NCBI GenBank assembly: GCA_029224185.1
Contig: CM055201.1
Span: 3,129,418 to 3,193,417, forward strand
Reading direction: 5' to 3'
Length of the DNA: 64,000 nucleotides
From: Karalla daura
Lineage: Eukaryota; Chordata; Actinopteri; Chaetodontiformes; Leiognathidae
Part shown: piece by piece, positions 33,560 to 44,536 of the stretch
How the letters are laid out: the number at the start of each line of letters is the position of its first letter
Position numbering within the stretch: the stretch's first letter is position 1
The notes under the pieces: model-generated
Databases searched by the model: none
Told to the model about the DNA's origin: nothing
Seen by the model: the letters and a program-made list of their open reading frames with translations, nothing else
Program-made: the position numbers and the translations under genes

Positions 33560-34390
33560 CAGGTAGCAGAAGCAAATTTTGGTCCACTCTTCTTTGCAGA
33601 TCATCTCTAAATCAGATTTCATGGCTGTCGCTCGGCAACTTGTAGCTTCAGCTCCCTCCATATGTTTTCTATAGGGTTGAGTGCTAAAAACTGGCTGGGC
33701 CACTCCACTACCTTAATGTGCTTCTTCTTGAACCACTCCTTTGTTGCCTTGGCAGTATGTTTTGGATCATTGTCATGTTGGAAGACCTATCCACAACCCA
33801 TTTTCAGTTTCCTGACAGACGCAAGGAGGTTGTCAGGATTTTTTGGTACATGGCTCCGTCTATCCTCTCACTGATGCAGTGAAGTTGTCCTGTGCCCTTG
33901 GCAGAAAAACTCCCCCAAAGCATGTTTCCACCTCCATGCTTGACGGTGGAGATGGTGTTCTTTGGACAAAGAGCTCAATTTTGGTCTCACCTGCATGTGT
34001 CTTCTTTAGCAAGAGCAACTTGCGAGTACTGCAGGATTTTAATCCATTGCTTCATAAAGTGTTGCCAATGGTATTCTTAGTGACTTTGGTCACAGCTGCC
34101 TTGAGATCATTGAATAGCTCCTCCTGTGTAGTTCTAGGCTCTCACTGTTCTCATGATTATTGAAACTCAATGAGGAGAGAAACCTCAACAATGTGAGACC
34201 TTGTGTGGAGCCCCAGAATGAGGTCAATTGATGGTCATTTTGTATCTCTTACATTTTTGAACAATTGCACCAATATTTGTCTCCTTAACACCCAACTTCT
34301 TGCTTATTGTTTAGATGCCGATTCCAGCCTTGTGCAGGTTTACAATTTTGTCCCTGACATCCTTTGACAAGTCTGTCCGATTGATTGACT
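33560..34390 (-). pseudogene. Tc1-like transposase remnant
   Basis: The DDE/D cut-and-paste transposase of the surrounding element. Minus-strand pieces in order are KKLGVKETNIGAIVQKCKRY (DNA-binding region, near 34290-34230), KNTISTVKHGGGNMLWGSFS and AKGTGQLHCI (catalytic core, near 33965-33880), and near the C-terminus MICKEEWTKI (near 33605-33575). Several stops and frame changes prevent expression. The spacing is shorter than the roughly 340 residues usual for the family, so parts are lost. Confidence 0.7.
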
Positions 34391-34890
34391 GATTTTGTGG
34401 ATAGCTGTCTTTTATACAGGTGACTAGTTGAAACGGGCGTCTTTAATCAGGTGACAAGTTGTGTGGGAATTTCTAACTGGTCTGTGGGAGCCAAAACTCT
34501 TGGTTGGCAGGGAATCAAATACTTATTTCACACTACAAAATGGAACTCAATCAATATATTTTCTATTATGTGATTTTCTGAATTTCCTTTTTGATATTCT
34601 ACCTTCTACCTCAATGTTAAAATGAACCCACCATTACTAATTTTAGATGGCTCATTTCTTTGTAAGTGGGCAAAGCTAAAAAACTGGCCAGGGATCAAAT
34701 ACTTATTTCCTCCACTGTACATGCTTAAACCTGCATCAAAGCACACCTCTTCGACAACTGTGCTGTGCTCGGGATCCATGCTCAGGCACTGTATTGCACT
34801 CACACTGGCCATAGAATCCAGACTTTTGGGAGCAAGCGTGCTTTGGCACAGTATGAATGCCCACGTGTGAGTCTGTGTCTTTTTCTATTA

Positions 34891-36122
34891 TCTAGTTTAC
34901 GAGTAACACATATCCTCTTTCTAGTTAACAAGTTAGGACAAAAAGATTCACTGGTTGATACTATTTCCTCAACTTACTAGTTAACTAGTAGATGCTACTT
35001 GTCACTAGTGAAATTCTGCATTGGACATGTAAAAACTTCTCTTACATCTAAGGCTTTTCTTTGAGCTTGTAACGATTTTCTCTAGCACTTGTGAGCAACA
35101 GTGCACAGCTAGTGCAACATTTCTTTAACGTAAGACTTTTTGTCACACTAGTTGATTTCTTCACCACACTGGTAAACATTTTCATTGTACAAGCTTAACA
35201 AAGCAGCATACTAATCAACATCTTCATCCCCACTAGTACAACTAGTCCCATTAGTTGAAATCCCCTCCCACTAGTAGTTCCTTGAACTTGTAATGATTGG
35301 TTTAGCACCAGTGTGCAACTGTCTACCGCCAATGAGTTAATTCTTTAACAGGTTAGACTCTTGTTGCACTAGTCACTAGTTAACTAGTGAATGCTGCGAT
35401 GGCCATACATATTATACAGTGTAAGTGACGTTTTATCACAGTACTAGTTGTACTACTTGTACTGTGTTTCTAGTGACTAGTCGACCAGTGACAGTTGAAC
35501 TTAACTAGTCAACTGGTAATGTCAAACTGTCGTATGTGAGTTCACGAGGAAACATTTTGGATTCCTAGAGTCTCAAGGTGCTTCCACATAGACCGTGGCA
35601 TGCGCTGCGTGCAACGCTGGGTACAGCGCAGCCTAGCTTGGGCACAGCTCAAATTGCTACCAGTAACAACATTTAGCAGTTGGTTTGAGCATGATCTTGT
35701 GAGAGGGTATATTAAGTCTTGGCTATAGTGCTAATAAGGAGGAGGAGGAGACGAGCAGTACAGAAAAGGAGGATGTGGGTCCATCCAGTTCTGATGGGAA
35801 GGCAGGAACTAGGGGAATATAGACTGGTTCCAGGAGATATATTTCCATAATGCCCATTTTGAGATCTACTTCAGGCTAAGCGGGGAGCAGTTTGACCCCC
35901 TCCCCAGTAAATCTTGTGTCGTGTTGTTTTGTGTGTTTTTATTATTTTGTACAAATGCAAGTCAGAGCTTTTGCTAGTAAACTAGTGAGACTTTATGCAT
36001 TACTAGTTCACTCCAATGGGCCACTACTCATCAAACTAGTTTGAATTTTTGAGCCACTTGTGTGGACCAGTTGTTTAGTGTAAGCAGATGTCCAGCTAGT
36101 GCTGACAGTGATTAAACTAGTG
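34891..36122. repeat. ACTAGT-rich repeat, split by a MITE
   Basis: CTAGT occurs about 17 times in 34891-35513 and six more times in 35976-36122 by hand count, many as palindromic ACTAGT or CTAGTTAACTAGT. Chance expectation for a 5-mer is below one in that length. The middle (about 35575-35900) is a MITE copy without the motif. Family unknown. Confidence 0.7.
35575..35900. mobile_element. MITE family M2, degraded copy
   Basis: Shares CTTCCACATAGACCGTGGCA-like left end, TACCAGTAACAACATTTAGC, TTGGCTATAGTGCTAATAAG and TGGGTCCATCCAGTTCTGAT with 42911-43466. The right terminus is not recognisable. Confidence 0.7.
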
Positions 36123-36320
36123 GTGAGCAGTGACAGCTGATCTGAAGGATATGGAATAAATGTTTAAACAGCTTGCCATAGACCCTTCTACAGCAGACAT
36201 CATCAAAAAGCTGCATGAGCATCGTGGCAACAGAAGTGTTGTCGATCTCCAGTCATTCTGAATGAGACGGACAAGACGGTAAGAGAAAAGTTGACCTAGC
36301 AAAACGTTTCCAGTGTCATA

Positions 36321-36420
36321 ATGGCTGGTTGTGTTTACGGTTGTCAGAATCGATATTCTACCAGCGGAGTAAGGTTTTACAGGGTTCTGAGCGGATTGCG
36401 ACCATTTCAGAGTGTCCAAG
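36321..36420 (+). pseudogene. THAP-like zinc-finger start
   Basis: The frame opens MAGCVYGCQNRYSTSGVRF followed by YRVL. This resembles the N-terminus of THAP domains (M-x(2)-C-x(3)-C-x-N-R, then a F/Y-hydrophobic pair), which bind DNA in THAP proteins and P-element-like transposases. The downstream cysteine-histidine pair and AVPTIF box are not seen; the frame continues as low-complexity Glu/Lys-rich sequence. Probably a broken exon or transposon fragment. Confidence 0.4.
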
Positions 36421-36598
36421 TGATTGGTAGTAAGGTCATAGGCTGTGGTCAGGAGGAGGAGTGGTTATCTGAAGAAAAGGGTTGGAAAGAAAAAGGTGGT
36501 GTTAAATGGTGTGAAGTAAACTAAACCAAACTAGGATCGTGACACGTGCATCACAATGTCAACACATCACAAAAAAAAGTGACATCGCCTGTCAAAGT

Positions 36599-36632
<34 letters not shown>
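36599..36632. repeat. (CA)n microsatellite
   Basis: About 16 CA units. Confidence 0.95.
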
Positions 36633-36637
<5 letters not shown>

Positions 36638-36639
36638 GC

Positions 36640-39496
36640 CTTCATCAGGCTTCCCCTCAAAATCTGATGTGTTTGATTTCTTGTGTTGTTGCAGAGAGCT
36701 CCATATCACTTCAAGGTGGGTAGGGCATGCAGGAGCTCATAAGCATATAAGGTCACAGGCACTATAACCAAGTCTTTAGCGTGGTGCACTGATGTGGAAT
36801 TTGTGTGTAGTGAACTCAGTATTTCCAATTGTCTGACCAAAGCATGTCACTAACATTAATTCAAGTTAGAAAAAGCGGTGTTCTAGTCCACACAAAGCAG
36901 CATCAGGTGCAGCTTGACCCCCCTTTGCAAAGACAGAGCCCCTGTATCATGTCTGACTCTACCACGCAGCCTTTTCATCTTTCTGCCCTCGGGCAGGAGA
37001 CTCCGCAGCATCCAGACTGGGTGTACAAAAGGAAAATAAAAGCTTCCTTGATTCTTCCTTCCTAGTTTGATCCAACCACATGCATCTGTTCTGCACTCTG
37101 ATGTAGTGAATGTAGTGGGTCTGAAGATGCCACAGATTTATGTTAACAGCCACCCCATATTTTTCCTATGACATTTCTTCTTTTGAACCTTTAAAATAAA
37201 TGTAAATAAGGGAACCACAGTGTGTATACACATTGCACACCTTTGTGTCAGAAGAGGGTGCTAGACCACTTCCATGGGTCTGCTGTGGAGGAGGGTACAT
37301 TGTAGAGAGATTTAAATATTAAGTAAAACGCACTGTGGATAATTCAGCCACCCCAGTAATTGTTGGATTAGCCTAAAACTTGCGCTTTTTTTTCTGCAAC
37401 CAATTGACCATTTAAATTTTACTCCTCTCCTGACTTCTTCTCTTGATTAAGGTTTGATTGACGATCTATCAGCAGGCTCTACTTACTGTGCACCTTTGTG
37501 TACTTACTTTGTATTTTGTGTATTATTATTATTAGGGTTAGGTATGGATTTTTTTAAATTCTGATTCCGATTACAATTCTTGATTCTGGTTCTTTTCACT
37601 TCCTAATTTTGTGGATGGAAAAAAAGGTTAGAAAAAAAAGTGGAAAAAGGAGGAATGAATTCTAAGATAACCAAACATACAGTATGTTTATTCTGAAAAT
37701 TCAGTAGAAGTAAACTAGAAGTAAAATAAAGTGTACCTGCCAATGGTTAAACCAAATCAAACCTGAACAACAGCCTCTGTTGTCAAGGCTTAATGCACTT
37801 GTTTTTGAGAAAGATAAATCTTTCTGCCTTTTCTAGTAGTATACGTGATCTTTTTGGGCAAACTCCTCTCAGCAGTACACTGAGGTAGAGGAGGTTGCAT
37901 CATCAGATGGTCTGCAAAGGCATGTGTTTCGACCTTGGAGTAGAGCGAAATTAATAGATGGGACTTGTCAGCAGAATGGAAATTACAAATGGTTCATAGG
38001 TACCCAGAACTGGCGAACTACTACTCTGTCTTGCTTCTGACCCTACTTAATGCACACTTTTTGTGTACGTTCTATGTACTTTTGTGTACATACTATGCAC
38101 CTTTGGTGCACATACCATTAGTTACTGTTTACCTATCATCTGCTATCATCTACATCTGGAGATATACAACATGACCAGGGTTTTTCTTGGCTCAAAATGT
38201 GGCAGCGGTGGTACCATTCTGACAATGTGCCAACAAGTGCATGTATTCTGTGCATTCAACTGACTCAGTTTTACAGGCAACATATTTATTATTCAAGAGT
38301 TCTAATAATAATGTGAAAGTTATCATTTTAAAGTATTCTTTTATTATAACAATATACATATAAAAATAAGGTTCCAGCCTTAAAATGAAAGTGCATGAAT
38401 TTCTTACAGCCAGACAGAACATTTCAGCCTAACCTAATGACTAATTGGACAATTAGTCTAAAGATTTTATTTCTGTTTGATTAATAAACTCATAATGTAT
38501 CTCAAATTAATACCAAAAATGCTAATAAAAACACAATTTCTTTCATGACCACTGCACATGCACCAGTTGATGTTCAGCCCTGGCCTGGATATTGTTACGC
38601 TCCGTCAGTTGACATTGTAGACACTGATACACAGCTGTCTAGCCAGTACTAATACTACATATATGATGTTAGACTTACCTTTGCCAGCTTATATTATCAT
38701 GATTTACTACACTAGTTCTGCAACATCAACTAACAGAGTCAAACAACAAACAGCTAGCTACTAGCGGCCAGACAGCTGTATGTTGGTTAAAGGTTGCTAG
38801 CAGCTAGCTTATGGCTGCAGAAAACAGCTACCTAGCGGCTAGCAGCTAGGTAGCTTTAACTACTAACCAAACAAGCACGAACAAACTGCTCAGAGATCAA
38901 AGATAGTTAGCTGCAAAGACTGAAAATAACAATACCTTTGCGTTGGGACTAAATTTAAAGTATTCCCATGCTTTTGATGACATAGGGCGAGCTATTTTTT
39001 ATTTTTCTTTTGCAGGGCTTTGTTGAGCACCCTGTGAAGAGGTCACAGTTTCAGTCTCCATTCTGTGCGAAGTGTTTGTTTTGGGTGACCAACGTGTGCG
39101 TGGCGATGCATCAATGTCACCTGGCGTGCTGACCCTGTCAGATCAAGTTTGGCTGCCAAAACCACCACCAAACCAACAACAAACACCTACACCCACCACC
39201 ATCACCACATCAAAGAATAAAGGACAGAAATTGAATAAACATGTAAAAAGCTCACTCTCCTTCACATATGTCCAGTCGGAATACTTGCACCAATGGCTCC
39301 GTCAACAATCCGAAAAGACAGTTAAAGCATTTTGGTGGATTGCTTTTAAAAAGGGCCCATGACTAAAAACACCTTCATGAAAAGGAGGAACCCCATTAAA
39401 TTTTTATAATTTGGTATTCATTAAAAACAAGGCAGTGCCCAGGCCCAGGTTCCTTGAGCATCTGAGGATGCAGCTGGCCACCTCTCTACACACCTC
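36640..39496. other. Unassigned region, including a GCTAGC-rich stretch
   Basis: 38720-38860 is rich in AGCTAGC-type motifs. A possible hAT MITE begins at CAGGGTTTTTCTTGGCTCAA (38176), but no matching right end was confirmed. No credible coding. Confidence 0.4.
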
Positions 39497-39897
39497 ATGG
39501 TACTGCCTTGGCTCTACTCAACTCAACTTGGCCTTGTGCGCGTTTCCATTACCTGGAATGTGTAACCCGGTACTGTGTTTCTAGTACCTGTTCTCCTGCT
39601 GGGCCAAGCCAGGTGAAGTTGGACTGAGAAGGGCCTGGTGTCATCAAAAACACCAGCATGCAAGCACGGGTTATAAAAAACACAAAAACAAGAAAACTTT
39701 CCTCCCCTAGTTACATTGGACAGGATACAGAAAAGTACATACCTTGCATCGCTGTGCAACCCAACTTGTTTTGAAAACTGATCTCTCGTGGTCAGTGGTG
39801 TCGTGTTGAAGATGATGTCAAGTGCATGCGTTGCTATTATTACTCTACTACTCTACTACTCTAAAGGCGAGTTCAGTGGAGCCAAGCCCTTACTATG
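39497..39897. mobile_element. MITE family M1, copy B, with inverted termini
   Basis: The left end ATGGTACTGCCTTGGCTCTA and the reverse complement of the right end ATAGTAAGGGCTTGGCTCCA show terminal inverted repeats of about 28 bases. Internal blocks match copies A and C. Confidence 0.65.
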
Positions 39898-40029
39898 TAG
39901 TGGAAATGGGGCAGAAGTCTGTGAGCCCTGTTAAAAACTAAATAAACTGTAGTCTAAAAGTAGCGCAAACTGCCGACAGCGAGGACCTCACTTTTTGACC
40001 AGATCACCCTTGTTGAAGACAGATGGTTA

Positions 40030-41020
40030 AATAAAAGTTAAAACTTTTGTGTCAATGTCAATATCTCCCTTGTCTTTAAGAAAAACAATATCATCTGGGT
40101 ATGGAGATAAAACAATGTTCCACGGAACAGCAGGCCATCAATACCTTTTTTTATTTTAAAGGAGAGACTCCAAGAGCGCATAGAGCATCCCAGACAAAAC
40201 ACAGCCCTGCTGGATGCCTCTACGCACTCTAAAAGGAGCATACATACTGTCATTACACTTAAGTAGACTCTGTGTCACTGTACAACACCTGGATCTTGGC
40301 AATGAAACCAGCACTAAACCCAAATTGCCCCATGGTTTTCCAGAGGAAGTTGTGCTCAATGCAGTCGAATTCCTTTTCCTGGTCCAGTGAAATCAAACCA
40401 GTATCAATACCCAAAGAGCTGGAGACCTCCAAAACATTGTTAATGAGGTAGATATTTTCTACCATTGAGCTGCTAGGGACACAGTAGGTCTGGTCCCAGT
40501 GGATGACCTGCTCCACAGCTTCTCGTAGCCTGTTAGCCAAGACTTTGGACAAGACCTTATAGTCCACACTTGAGGGACACAGAGCACCAGTTAGTGATTT
40601 CTTGCAGGTTTCCTTTCAGGAGAGCTACCACTGCTCTGCAGCAAGACTATGGCACAGATCCTGCAGCCAAGCTTTCATTAAAAAGGTCCATAAAATCGTG
40701 CTAAAATGTTCCAGAAGGCTTTAAAAAAATTCCACATTAAGTCCGTTGATTCCAGGAGCCCTGCGTCTCTGCATGCTTTGCAGAATGGTATGTAGCTCAC
40801 CCACCTTCAGCAGCCAGTCCAGCAGGGACTGCTGGGAGAATAAATCTGACTTCCTCCAAAGAGCCCACAGGGTAAGAAGCTGACTTTTGGGCCTCAACAT
40901 CAGCTACATCTCTTTTCCCGACTGATGGACTGGTTCCTCCCTCTTGGGGGAGAAGAAGCGTACTCCTCTTCGTCACAGAGGATCATTGTTAAAATTGCCT
41001 CTGGACCGTCGAGATTCCTG
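40030..41020 (-). pseudogene. L1-Tx1-like LINE reverse transcriptase fragment
   Basis: Minus-strand frames give, in order, a RAPGINGLNVEFF-like motif (near 40760), VDYKVLSKVLANRLREAVEQ and VIHWDQTYCVPSSS (40567-40480), SLGIDTGLISLDQEKEFDCI with EHNFLWK (40410-40330), MYAPFRVRRGIQQGCVLSGM with LYALLE (40230-40160), and a degraded YADD region near 40100. These are the RT palm motifs of the L1-Tx1 clade; the FDR of the wild-type motif is FDC here. Frame changes and a stop kill it. Confidence 0.75.
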
Positions 41021-41049
41021 CCAAGTTGGAGAGCTAGTTCTATGGTCAT

Positions 41050-41943
41050 TAGGGATGGGTACCGATATCTGATATCATGACAGAACCGGTGCCAATGTTA
41101 ACAGTAGTACCCGGACTGGAAAAAAATGCAGTTTTCATTTCGGTGCAACGAAATTTGTCATTACCGGCCCATTACGTCTATTGGTGAGCCAGTGTTATGC
41201 ACAGTTTTGGATCCCTGTCAAGAAGTGCATCTAGCTCATTGGGCAGCCGTGGACGGGCGCTACACATGACGTCACGTCAGTATATGGCCTCATTTCCATG
41301 GCTGGACTTGACTTGGTCATCAGAAACATCAGTGTGTCAGCGCGAGTTATAAAAGCAAACAAGAAAACTTTCCTCCCACAGTGAAGTTGGACTGGATACA
41401 GAAAAGTACATACTTTGTGACGCCGTGCAACCCGACTCACTTCGTCATCTGATCTCTGTAGTATTTCCCATACAACCCTTAGTTGTTCAGAAGAGGCAGT
41501 AGGCAGTGAAACGAAATACTACAGAAAAACAGATTTTCCTGCTATGGCAAACAGCCACAGACAAGATCAAAAGTATTATCCCCTTGATTTCCTCCATTGT
41601 GTGCACATCGGTATTGCTGTTGTTGTTTTTTCTTCCCATTACTTTAAACTGGCAGTCAGCGGTGTCGCGTTGAAGATGACATCACAAACACCTCGCTATG
41701 ACAACCAGACAATCTTTACATTTTCTTATAGTATAATAATTATTTAAGTATTTACTATTATGTATCTACTTATAGGACCATATTCTAACAGTCTGTTGTG
41801 AATTTTTATATCAGTTCAATTTTTAGTCTGTTTATTTTCTATTCTTTAAGTATCTGCTCGGGCACAATATAAGCACCAGCAGCGTTTTAAAAGTAACGGT
41901 TTGGCACCGGTATTGGATGAAACCTGAACGACACCGAACCCTA
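41050..41943. mobile_element. hAT-like MITE enclosing an M1 copy
   Basis: Left end TAGGGATGGGTACCGATATC and right end, reverse-complemented, TAGGGTTCGGTGTCGTTCAG. Inner ACCGGTGCCAA blocks occur near both ends in inverted orientation. Flanks match only 5 of 8. The M1 copy at 41270-41720 sits inside it. Confidence 0.45.
41270..41720. mobile_element. MITE family M1, copy C
   Basis: Has the TTCCTCCCACAGTGAAGTTG, GACTGGATACAGAAAAGTAC and GCTATGACAACCAG blocks of copies A and B. A 12-base inverted pair (TCTGTAGTATTT, AAATACTACAGA) lies inside. Confidence 0.6.
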
Positions 41944-41949
41944 GTTCTC

Positions 41950-42455
41950 ATACGACACCCAAGAAGTCAGTCTCTCCCACAGACTTCTCTTGGCTCTCGT
42001 CTTATGCCTGCCATGATTTGGGGAACGCCCTTGTTCGTTCTGTGGGGGGGGGTGTCTGGCGGCCCAATCCCCCACAAGTACACAGTGGGGGGGGAACTTT
42101 TCCATTCCTATCTCCAAGTGTTGGATCTATTCGCCTTTGCCATATGTTTTATTTCCGTGTTCATTCCTCTCATATCTTCCATAAGTCTGTCCATGGCTCT
42201 GTACAAACCTCCACCATCTGATATTGACTGCACAGCGGTTGCTGCACTTCCATCAGTCATAGTCATATTCACCTCTGGTACCTCCCACAAGTCCTTTCAC
42301 AGCCACCCCGTACTGCCTGCACCAGCTGGGGAAGCTTTGCTGGTCCTCCCCGGTGAACAGAGGTAGGAGATCCGGACACCGCTGACGAATGGGCCCTCTC
42401 TGTAGGGCAGTCTGTCGTCCTCATACGTCCAAATTCCACATCGTCTTCTTGCAGC
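41950..42455 (-). pseudogene. LTR-retrotransposon gag start, degraded
   Basis: Minus strand, from ATG 42455: MAARRRCGIWTYEDDRLPYR and following residues; then after a frame change FTGEDQQSFPSWCRQYGVAV and VGGTRGEYDYD to a stop. The arrangement of a short acidic leader followed by a W/F-rich capsid-like start downstream of LTR and primer-binding site is that of gag. Another frame continues as a helical segment to about 42110. The rest of the element is lost at the border with the hAT-like MITE. Confidence 0.45.
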
Positions 42456-42540
42456 CATGCTAACTGTGGCTAATTACTTAGCTTTACTTCCCGCCAATGT
42501 TTTCCACAGTCTTGTCTGCCGCTGTTCCAGCAGGGAAAGA

Positions 42541-42557
42541 TCCCACTGCTGCCACCA
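42541..42557 (-). promoter_or_regulatory. Primer-binding site of the minus-strand LTR element
   Basis: Two bases after the LTR end, the minus strand reads TGGTGGCAGCAGTGGGA, beginning TGG as expected for complementarity to a tRNA 3' CCA end. Confidence 0.55.
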
Positions 42558-42558
42558 A

Positions 42559-42805
42559 TGTAACCGAGCATTGTTTATAATTGGCTGTGGAGGTTAATAA
42601 GTAGACGGAGGCTTAATAGTCTGTCATAAAGAGCCGTAGCTGTAATTACTGGGACCTCGTTCATTAGCAGAATCAATGGAAACTACCGCAACAACACAGG
42701 AACTTCCGGTCCATCCTTTCAAAATAAAAACCTCAGACTGGAAACAACATACCTAGCCTATGCTGTCTTCACAGACATAGCTTGGCTAATAATAAATGGG
42801 TTACA
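42559..42805 (-). mobile_element. LTR (5' LTR of a minus-strand element)
   Basis: Minus strand starts TGTAACCCATTTATTATTAG and ends CTCGGTTACA, 247 bases, with TGTAACC/GGTTACA inverted termini. The primer-binding site and gag start follow on the minus strand, fixing orientation. No 3' LTR was found. Confidence 0.7.
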
Positions 42806-42910
42806 ATTACCTTGGTCTTGAGTTCCAGAAGGTTGTTGCAGCCTCACTTAAGGCTCTGTCTTAGAATGAGTGAGCAGACGGAGGGTGAAAAACATGGGCC
42901 CTAAATTTGA

Positions 42911-43466
42911 TTAAAGGTGGTGCCACATAGACCGCGGCAGGTGCGGCGCGCAGCGCCGGGTACAGCGCAGCCGGGCACAGCGCTGCCGCTGTGCCGCGCG
43001 GCAAGGCAGCGAGGTTGCTAAGCTACCAGTAACAACATTTAGCAGTTGGTTTGAGCGCGATCTTGTGAGAAGGTGTATTAAGTCCTGGCTATAGTGCTAA
43101 TAAGGAGACGAGGAGACGAGCAGCACAGAAAAGGAGGATGTGGGTCCATCCAGTTCTGATGGGAAGGCAGGAACTGGGGGAATATAGACTGGGTCTGGGA
43201 GCTACAGCTCCGTAACGACCACTTTGAGAGCTACCTCAGGCTGGTCCGGGAGCTACAGCTCCATAACGCCTGTTTTGAGGTGTACTTAGGAACTCGTGAC
43301 CCAACAACCTCTCTCCTATTGGACACGCCGCGATGACGTCACAGCGCGCAGCGCCCGAGTTGAACATTTCTCAACTCTTGCGGCGCGCAAGGCTCTGCGC
43401 TCTTGCGCCGCGCAACCACATACACAATGAATGGGTTTGCCGCCCGCCGCCTGTGGCACCTTTAAG
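42911..43466. mobile_element. MITE family M2, near-complete copy with TTAA flanks
   Basis: Left side TTAAAGGTGGTGCCACATAG and right side, reverse-complemented, CTTAAAGGTGCCACAGGCGG give inverted termini, with TTAA at both outer edges. GC-rich arms with many CGCGC steps surround an AT-richer core that matches 35575-35900. An internal GGGAGCTACAGCTCC motif occurs twice (about 43198 and 43248). No transposase. Confidence 0.7.
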
Positions 43467-43469
43467 GAG

Positions 43470-43872
43470 GATTCAGAACATATATCATTGGACAGAAGTG
43501 ACGCTACAAGTAGCTGTGTTCCTAGTTTAACTACATTTCTAAGGAACATGGTCAAAACATTGCTGTAAAGCCACGTCAAGGAGCTTTACAGAAGTGGTCA
43601 AGTAATGCTGTAGAGTCCATAGAAGCTATATTTCCTCAGGCAAGGAATATCCTGTCAAAAGGAGTCTCCTGTCAACACTGAAGTATTACATGCAGGATAA
43701 CTGAACCGTCACTAGTTAAGCTATTATCTTTGATCATCACAACTCAATAATAATAATAATCGCAATATACACCACAGGCAGTAAAGCAACAACAAAAAAG
43801 AACAAACTAACAAACACAAACAAACAGTTAGCACTAGCTACTGTAGCAACCTTACTCTTCTCGTCTACAGCT

Positions 43873-43877
<5 letters not shown>
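43470..43877. other. Unassigned region
   Basis: No recognised gene; ends in a (CA)n array. Confidence 0.4.

Positions 43878-43929
<52 letters not shown>
43876..43929. repeat. (CA)n microsatellite
   Basis: About 26 uninterrupted CA units. Confidence 0.95.
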
Positions 43930-43940
<11 letters not shown>

Positions 43941-44140
43941 ATATTATATGATATTATATTATATAATATTACACTATATTATATGATATATAATATGATA
44001 TGATATGATATGATATGATATGATATGATATGATATGATATGATATGATATGATATTATATTATATTATATTATATTATATTATATTATATTATATTATA
44101 TTATATTATATTATATTATATTATATTACATTATATTTTT
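43930..44140. repeat. Compound AT array: (TATGA)n then (TATTA)n
   Basis: A (TA)n start, then about 13 TATGA units (43988-44053) change abruptly to about 17 TATTA units (44054-44138). Confidence 0.9.
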
Positions 44141-44379
44141 TTGCATAACCTTGTTGGAGATGACAATAGGGAACGGCATGCTACATGTTTCAGCAGTTCC
44201 CCGAATGGCCAGGGAGAGAAGGGGCATGCAACTCTGCGGGGCTCTTGACTCTCCCAGAACCCGCTCCCCGGGCCACCAGCTCCGTGCTTTCCCTCCAGCC
44301 CTTTTAGATCAATGGCTCCATGTTATCCCTGGGTCTCTATACACCCCCATCCCTCTCTCGCAGATGGGGAGAGCGAGCG

Positions 44380-44464
44380 ATAGAAAGATAGATAGATAGA
44401 TAGAAAGAAAGAGAGAAACACTCACCCGCACACACACACACACGCACACACACTCGTAGACAGG

Positions 44465-44533
<69 letters not shown>
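44380..44533. repeat. (GATA)n, (CA)n and (GA)n arrays
   Basis: Short GATA and CA runs followed by about 35 GA units with two interruptions (44463-44533). They lie 400-550 bases upstream of the signal-peptide exon ATG. Confidence 0.9.

Positions 44534-44536
<3 letters not shown>

Larger units (their letters stand above)
32717..34717 (-). mobile_element. Tc1-like DNA transposon, complete ends, decayed
   Basis: Ends are CAGTGGAGGAATTAAGTATT and, reverse-complemented, CAGTGGAGGAAATAAGTATT. The inverted repeats extend about 65 bases and share TTTGCCCACTTACAAAGAAA. TA dinucleotides flank both ends (32715-32716 and 34718-34719), the Tc1/mariner target site. The inner GGGAATCAAATACTTATTTC (near 34509) and its counterpart near 33519 form a second inverted pair. 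A decayed transposase lies inside on the minus strand. Confidence 0.85.
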
